Shown piece by piece: positions 57,931 to 64,000 of a stretch of 64,000 nt of DNA. How positions within the stretch are numbered: the stretch's first letter is position 1; every line of letters starts with the position of its first letter. The stretch is taken from NCBI GenBank assembly GCA_907163375.1, contig CAJQUW010006287.1, positions 1 through 64,000 on the forward strand, in the 5' to 3' direction. The notes below the pieces were generated by a model. The model was given only the letters and a program-made list of their open reading frames with translations. It made no database searches and was not told where the DNA came from. Both the position numbers and the translations under genes were made by a program. The stretch is from Prostheceraeus crozeri. Lineage: Eukaryota > Platyhelminthes > Polycladida > Euryleptidae.

Positions 57931-59812
57931 ACAAGAAATTTAAACCAAGAGTAAATCTATATAATTGGAGACTTTAATCGTGTTGACTATTCTTCCTTGA
58001 GGATGCCTTTGATTAAGAAAACACGCGCTATAACGCGGTACTTGATTGATTTTGAATCCATCTGATTTTGTGTCTTTGCACTGTCAGCCATAATATTGAA
58101 TACGAAAACTATAAATGCAAAGTAAGATCTGCTATTTACTTAGCAAAGAAGCAATGTGGCAGCACCATATCTGAAAAACGCTCAATTTGGGATGTTTATA
58201 AAATTGTGACCAATAACTCTACCGGTAAAAGTGACTGGATAACGGTGTGCTCATCGAATACACCTTTAATTATTACTCTGAATAATCTAGATGATCAATT
58301 TGCTAAGCATTTCACAAAGCATAAATATGATTTTGATGATATTCGAAACCAACCTTATTAAATTTCTTTTACGTTCGCCCAACATTGTGTTTTCGAACTT
58401 TTGGAAAATATCAAGCCTTCCCTTTCATGTGGTTCCCTTCCAAGTGTTCTCTGGAAGAAGTTGGCTTTTGTTGTTGCTGATCCTCCGACAATTATTTTTA
58501 ACACGTGTCTCGAAAAAGCAGATTTGCCACAGTTGTGGAAAATTGCTGATGTCATTCCAATTCCGAAAAGCTCCCCGGCGAAATTAAGTGAAGTTCGCCC
58601 AATTTCTCTTTTGCCACTTCCAGAGCGGCTTTTTGAGCGCGAACTCATCAAATATATTGGACAATCGTTTTTATCTAAGTTTGATAATCAGCAATATGGA
58701 TACCGCAAAGGAAGCTCATCAAATTGTGTCCTGATAGAAATGGAGAATTATGTAGCGGAATCTTTGCAGGATAGAGATAAATCAGCCTGTCACATTCTTT
58801 CTGTGGACTTGCAATTCACAAGATGGCAAATGACCAGTTTAATGATTTCACGCCGAATTTCGCTAATAAATACTTGAAATCACGATTAAGAGGAAGGGCC
58901 AAGTCACAAACAATGTGGAAATGAGTAGTGGCGTCCCTCAGGGATCATGTTTCGGACCTCTTATTTTTGGATACTTCATGGCCGATTTAACTTTGCCTGA
59001 GTCAATGAATGCAATATTATCAAGCATGCTGATGATGCTCTGTTGGTTGGTAAATTATCTAAAAATGATTCATGCAGCCCTTTTCATGAAGCACTATACC
59101 CTATGTTAACGACTGGATTGATCAAAATGGCATGGTTCTCAATAAAGAAAAGTGCAAGCAGATGTTTGTATATCTATAGAATCCCAGTAGGTCAGACTTT
59201 TCTACTTTTATGTTGGCAGGAGTTTGTGTAGTTCTTAAGTTCAAATTTCTTGGCATCACATTGGATTCTAAATTCAATTCGGACAGTCATGTGTCTGCAA
59301 TATGCAAGAAAGTCTCTTTACGCTTGTGTTTTTTAAGACAGCTAAAGACATTCTTGTCTAAGGAAGATATGATTTTGATATATAGAAACTGTTTGAGAAG
59401 CATAATAGTGCATCACTTTTTAGGGGCAATATTTTTGTTCCCTTATCATATCGTCGTATCATGATTGTAATGGACCTTTTTGAGAAGTTATTGTGTGATG
59501 ATTCCCATCCCTTGCACCATATTGCTCCAGAACCTTTGAGGCATTCAGGGAATCTGCGCATGCCGGAATGCCTGTCAGTCTTATGGGGAATGTCTTTTCT
59601 TCCGTCAACGATTCGCTTATATAATTTTGGATTTTTCAATGAAAGGAGGACGTGACCATTTCCGTGTATTTCATGTTGATGCTTTTTTCTTGTTAGTTAT
59701 GCCTTTTTCTCTTGATTCGAAAGTTTTTAATTTACACATGTTAGCCTCACGATTTTCAGTATTGAGGCCTGATGAAAATAAACGTCTATTATTATTATTA
59801 TCATTTAATGCA

Positions 59813-60430
59813 TAATATTCGTTCCTTCAAAAGTTATTATATCTAATTGAACGCAGAATTATCTGAATTATCTGCTTACTAGAGGAAATACTATGAAATC
59901 AATACTGATACATCAAATGATGTCGACTTTCAGAAAATTCTAAGATTAGGTTTCAGACTAATGTCAAAAGTGCAAGGTCATTATTGAAAGAAGAACATCA
60001 ACATTTTTCGAATATGAATACTAATTACAGACCGTTTCATGAATAATTGCACAAAAAAATTAACCTATTTTCAAATGTAATTTCCGTGTTGAAGTCCTGA
60101 TTGAATTTTAATAAGCGATATACCATATAAAACCTTATCTTTCATAGATTATTTTGGCATATATTTTACTTCCCTAAGTGGTCAGTTGTGGTCAGTTGAA
60201 AGAAAATTGGGCGTTTTCTCTAATGCAGGATGAAAATTTTTATGAAAATTAACTGACAGTGTGAACTATCACTCACCATCATGATGTAAAGATCTTTAGA
60301 TTCGTTGAATGTACAAAAAGATACAGTGCACATAAGCTTTATCGAAAAAAAATGAAGCTAAAAAAGTCTGACATGATTTTTTCATTGATGAAGATGCTCA
60401 GTTATGCTCAGAAGATGCTCAGATGCTCCT
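59813..60430. other. AT-rich spacer before the gypsy LTR
   Basis: No genes or paired repeats supported. Short AAGATGCTCAG duplications at about 60389-60424 precede the LTR. Confidence 0.45.
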
Positions 60431-60734
60431 TGTTGGACCGTGGATTTGTGTTCACTTCAGTAGTTGGGCTGCGATCTTCGTCATAACTTGCTGGATTTCC
60501 GCAGTGTCCCGCGTGTATTATTTTTGGAAAGTGTTTGTCGTGCGTGTGACTACGTCATCATGATTGTCGTGGGTGTGACTACGTCATCATGATTCATGTC
60601 CGTCTGTCCGATAACACCGAGTGAACTGATATTCACCGCACCGTTTCTACATGTATAAATGTATTGTGCATGCCGCTGCTGAATAAAGAGTTTCTCGTTG
60701 CATACACAAGTCGCTTTCATATCTTCATGCAACA
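60431..60734 (+). repeat. 5' LTR of the gypsy fossil
   Basis: 304 bp with TGTTG/CAACA ends. It contains a 29-bp direct duplication (60536-60564 and 60565-60593) that includes GACTACGTCATCATGA, a TATAAAT at about 60654 and an AATAAA at about 60682, the usual U3/R signals. Confidence 0.8.
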
Positions 60735-60913
60735 AACTTGGCGACCACGCCAGCCAAGTGATCAATGATCACCACCGCGAAATTGCTGAAATCTGCTAGT
60801 TGTTGGCGTTTACTGCAGAGCAGAAAGCTGGTATCGAGGCACGGAGGATCTGGCAGTCTTTCGTCTTCTGGAGATTGCACGACAAGTACGTTCTCTTTTC
60901 ACTTGCCGGCGGC

Positions 60914-60976
60914 ATACTGGTATTATTTAACTATATACTGGTATTATTTAACTATATACTGGTATCATTTAACTTT
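60914..60976. repeat. 21-bp triplicate in the gypsy leader
   Basis: Three adjacent copies of ATACTGGTATTATTTAACTA plus one base, the last slightly diverged, lie between the primer-binding site and gag. Confidence 0.9.
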
Positions 60977-61023
60977 CTTCTGGTACGTACAATACGTCTG
61001 TCTGCTGGCTGTAGGTCTACGTC

Positions 61024-61782
61024 ATGGCTCATTCGATAAAGCCCCCAAGAGAAATAGAACTAGATTCTATTGACATTAACTCCTTTGAAATATGGGTACA
61101 TGCTTCTGAAGACTTTAGTTCTTTGACTAACCCCAAGATCGATGACGAAGATAAAAGAAAGCTATTCTTAGTGGTAGCCGGATTACCGACTAGAAGTTTG
61201 TTTTCCAATTTGGGTACTGATGTATCAACTACCCCAAAAATGATCAATGCCCTACGTGCTCACATAAAGCCAATCAAGTCAGTTGTGATTGAAAGATTCA
61301 AATTTTTTAATGCTAAGCAACAACCTGATGAGACTATATCGAAGTATGTAGTTCGTTTGACTGGGCTAGCAAGTTCATGTGACTTTGAGGATGCGATCGT
61401 AGACAAAATTCCTAACCAGTTAATCCGAGACCAACTGATAACAGGTGTATCAAACCCAAAAGTGACAGAGAAACTACTTGAAGTAGGAAACATAAAGCTT
61501 ACTGATGCTGTGAACAGAGCAACAAGTATTGAGCAGGCTGAAAGTGACTTATCGAAATTGTCAGACAACTCTGCCTTTGTGACCCCAGTGGTTCGGACAA
61601 ATAAAAAAGTCCAACATGAACATGATGCCAAATCGATACAGTGCTATCACTGTTTAGAGTACGGACATATTGCAAAGTTTTGCAAGAAAAAAGAAAAAAC
61701 ATATGTACATACTGCAAAAAGAATGGACATCGCGAAAAAAATTGTTTCAAAAAACAAAAAGATATCAAATCGCTATTCATGA
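61024..61782 (+). pseudogene. gypsy gag region of the fossil element
   Basis: Fossil gag of the Ty3/gypsy element: a capsid-like part with FKFFNAKQQPDETISKYVVR, and a zinc knuckle CYHCLEYGHIAKFC near its end. It overlaps the start of the pol region. It belongs to a truncated element and is reported as a fossil part. Confidence 0.8.
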
Positions 61783-61789
61783 TGAATTC

Positions 61790-62560
61790 CACAAACTATG
61801 CAAATTTACCACACATTGATGGTAGGTTGAACGGAAAACCTGTACGGTTCCTGATAGATACTGGCTCATCGAAGTCGATTCTGAGCAATAGCCTTGTTGA
61901 CAGGCTTGAGTTATCTAAAACCATGAGGAAAGGAACAGTTGTTATGTCAGCCAGCGGAGATTCTATTAATCTTGATCACGTGGTACATGGTATGTTGAGC
62001 ATCGCTAACTTGAATCGAAAGGTAACTTTCTATGTTGGGGACTTAGTTCCTGATGCAGTGCTAGGCATGGACCTCCTGCGATCCTTGCCGTTTTCCATGT
62101 CACTAGCTGAAAATTGTGTATTTTCGATAAGTCCAGATTGCATTGATGAGTTTCAGGACATCTTCGACAAAGATTTGAAGGATTCTGTGTTGCAAAATTA
62201 TACACCCAATGAGATCATTTCAATCATTGATGAAAAGCCTAAGAGGGCTCCAGTCCGGCAGTTACCAACCCCACATGAAAAATTTGTTAAGGAAAAAATT
62301 TCAGAGCTCCTAAAAGCGGGTGTTATTGAGCCTAGTCAAAGTCCATGGAGATGTGCTCCAGTCATAGTAAACAAAAAGGATGGTAGCAAACGTATGACAA
62401 TTAATTACAAGCCAGTCAACTCTCAAACAGTCTTCGATGCGTTTCCTCTACCAATAATTGACGAGCTTATCTCAAAACTCAGTACAGCTAAAATTTTTAG
62501 CAAACTGGATTTTAGTCAATTTTACCACCAGATACCGCTAAGTGAATCTGATAAGCAAGG
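61790..62560 (+). pseudogene. gypsy protease and RT start of the fossil element
   Basis: Fossil pol region. The retropepsin-like part contains FLIDTGSSKSILS, and AVLGMDLLRSLPF marks its end. The RT fingers follow with LLKAGVIEPSQSPWRCAPVI and ends in LDFSQFYHQIPL. The rest of RT is absent. Confidence 0.85.
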
Positions 62561-63093
62561 AGATGATAAAGTCAATAAAGTCAATAAAGTCAATATGGTC
62601 AATTTTTGTAGTATTGGTCAATAAAGTCAATAGTCATAGATTTATATAAATAGCATATATAATAGCATAGGCCACGACACCAACTTTGAGGGTGCCATGG
62701 CCAATTGAAGCGAAACAACTAAAACAAAGCGCGCGATGTGATGAATGAGTCATGTGAATGAGTTTATTTTTCCCTTTTCCCTCCAGCGTTAACACGTCAG
62801 ACTCCACGTCGCTCACAATGACAAAAACTGCAGTGCGTAGACAAAACTGAGACAAACGATAGAGAAATGAGAAGCCCACAGTCACGCGGCATTGCCAATA
62901 AGTTTATCGACGTCATATCACAAAGACTAAGAGTATCTTCCCTTGTCTGCGTGTCATATTTAGTGGCTGACGAATCGCTGTTGTCTAATACTTAGCATAA
63001 ATATCGATGATCATTTAGCCATCTTCACCTGAGTTGTGCGTCGATCACTCATTCAGTCTTCGCTACTTGATCTTTTACTAGAGTATAGTCAAA
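62561..63093. other. Junction sequence between the gypsy fossil and the hAT gene
   Basis: It begins with a short GTCAATAAA-type repeat at about 62570-62632 and continues as unique sequence with no gene recognised. It probably includes the left end of the hAT element, but no terminal repeat could be proven without the right end. Confidence 0.45.
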
Positions 63094-64000
63094 ATGCCCA
63101 AGGTGAAAGCAATTCTCCGACAGAAAGCACTTTCTTTTAAAAACAAATTTCCTGAAGAATTCAGACTGACGCCAAGCAATGAACTATTTTGCGTTTTATG
63201 TGAAAAGGTTGTCACATGTGAAAAATCGTATTTTGTTGAATAGCACAGATGTGCAAGTATACATACACGAAAGCTTAATAAACGTTCAGCAAATCACAGT
63301 AAAGACAATTGTGTTCCGTCCTCGTCAGGTAAACAAGCTTTTTTGCATTTTCGTCAGGATCCATTTAAAGAATTATTGGTTCAGTGCTTGCTGGAGATGA
63401 ATATTCCGCTCAATAAACTGAGGCATCCAAGCGCAAAGAAACTTGCTGATTATTGCGGACGTGATTTGCCTTCGGTATCATCTGCTCGACGTATTGTTCA
63501 GTCGATAGGAGAGAGTAAAATTGACGATATTGAGAGGAAACTTAAGGACCAGAACATTTTCGTAATTTCGGATGAAAGGTGCTGCAAAAATTTGAAGTTT
63601 GTGAATGTCATGTGTGGACGCCTTGATGAACCACATAAAACATATTTAGTCTCTTGCAAAACTATTCAGAAAGTTGATTTAGATAATGTTTTAAGAGTGA
63701 TCGATGACGCGATGAGAATGATGAACGTTGAAAGAGGAAATGTTCTGTTATTCATCTCCGATGCTGCTCCGTATATGATCCGCTGCGGTCTAACTTTGAA
63801 ATCTTTGTATCCAAAGCTTCGACATCTCACGTGCCTAGCTCACTCAATACACAATTGCTCAGAAAGAGTTCGAGGTACTTTTGGCACCATTGACAATCTT
63901 ATTAAACAGTGAAATCGGCAACTGTTAAAAATCGGTCACGGTTGAACATGTTCGAGAAAATTGGTGCTCCGCCACAACCCATTCTGACAAGATGGGCATC
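63094..64000 (+). pseudogene. hAT transposase, CGGBP1-like, runs off the window
   Basis: From the ATG at 63094 the protein starts MPKVKAILRQKALSFKNKFP. A BED-like finger follows (LFCVLCEKV with downstream His residues and HTRKLNKR). CLLEMNIPLNKLRHPSAKKL matches the segment shared by CGGBP1 and its parent hAT transposases. The RNase H-like core begins IFVISDERCCKNLKFVNVM, with the next acidic motif in LLFISDAAPYMI and then LTCLAHSIHNCSERVR. One in-frame TAG interrupts the finger at 63238, and one frame change lies near 63910, after which RSRLNMFEKIGAPPQPI continues to the window end. It is probably an inactive but fairly recent copy. Confidence 0.82.

Larger units (their letters stand above)
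56304..59812 (+). mobile_element. CR1-like LINE, two ORFs, inactive
   Basis: The order is ORF1, then endonuclease, then RT, then an ATTATTATTATT tail at about 59788-59804, which is usual for CR1 elements. ORF2 pieces include the endonuclease start DIICVTETWLSSAVPDQMV (57136-57200) and NKKGGGLLRYIKTLFS. RT sequence includes ADLPQLWKIADVIPIPKSSP and VRPISLLPLPERLFERELIK (58401-58877), then SGVPQGSCFGPLIFGYFMAD. The thumb reads LGITLDSKFNSDSHVSAICK. The FADD region near 59020 is shifted out of frame, and there are many frameshifts. A second LINE tail is inserted antisense at about 57490-57930. It lies in the upstream intron of the kinase gene, in opposite orientation. Confidence 0.88.
60431..62560 (+). 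mobile_element. Ty3/gypsy fossil: 5' LTR, gag, protease, start of RT
   Basis: The 5' LTR is followed by a likely primer-binding site (TTGGCGACCACGCC at about 60738). Next come a leader with a 21-bp triplicate, gag with a CCHC knuckle, a protease with the DTG motif, and the first part of RT. The sequence then leaves the element near 62560, so the rest of pol, integrase and the 3' LTR are absent, and the element is broken. Long frames in what remains suggest a fairly young copy. Its LTR is unlike that of the gypsy piece at 38024. Confidence 0.88.

Overview
The window looks like a repeat-rich piece of an invertebrate metazoan genome, probably marine. Gene sequence is sparse and split by GT-AG introns. 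The transposable elements are animal types: CR1/L2-like LINEs, piggyBac, hAT, Tc1/mariner and CACTA-like DNA elements, and Ty3/gypsy and BEL/Pao LTR elements. Scattered TAGGCCTA- and TACCGGTA-like words and the MAP3K8/14-like kinase fit an echinoderm- or hemichordate-like deuterostome, but that placement is weak.

Layout. 1-5668 is mostly non-coding, with a CACTA-ended MITE, a tRNA-like pol III unit inside a perfect-looking hairpin, and one weak candidate coding patch on the minus strand. 5669-14550 is one uninterrupted satellite of about 112 copies of a 79-bp unit with a 2.4-kb higher-order period. 15292-21186 is a large inverted-repeat-ended element with ATGCATG-rich subterminal repeats and no recognisable transposase. 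22.8-24.4 kb is a decayed LINE. 24570-27558 is a piggyBac element with exact TTAA duplications and a 110-bp MITE nested in its transposase. A Tc1 remnant, the second CACTA-ended MITE, a 1-kb hAT-type element with a perfect 8-bp target duplication and a 1-kb TTAA-flanked element follow, to about 33 kb.

The only convincing host gene is a protein kinase on the minus strand. Three coding exons (55697-55438, 55258-54916, 33475-33246) join with matching phases into an almost complete MAP3K8/MAP3K14-like kinase domain ending in a stop codon. The last intron is about 21.4 kb and splits the kinase C-lobe. It holds LINE pieces of at least four kinds, a gypsy fragment, a BEL/Pao fossil, a second piggyBac remnant and a 6-kb array of about 193 copies of a 31-bp unit. 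The upstream exons lie beyond the right edge or were not seen.

56.3-59.8 kb is a CR1-like LINE with a PHD-type first ORF and a second LINE tail inserted antisense into it. 60431-62560 is the 5' part of a Ty3/gypsy fossil (LTR, gag, protease, start of RT). 63094-64000 is a hAT transposase of the CGGBP1-like kind that runs off the window.

Element boundaries with paired ends and target duplications are the most secure calls, together with the kinase exons and the two large tandem arrays. LINE limits are approximate because they rest on decayed translated similarity.
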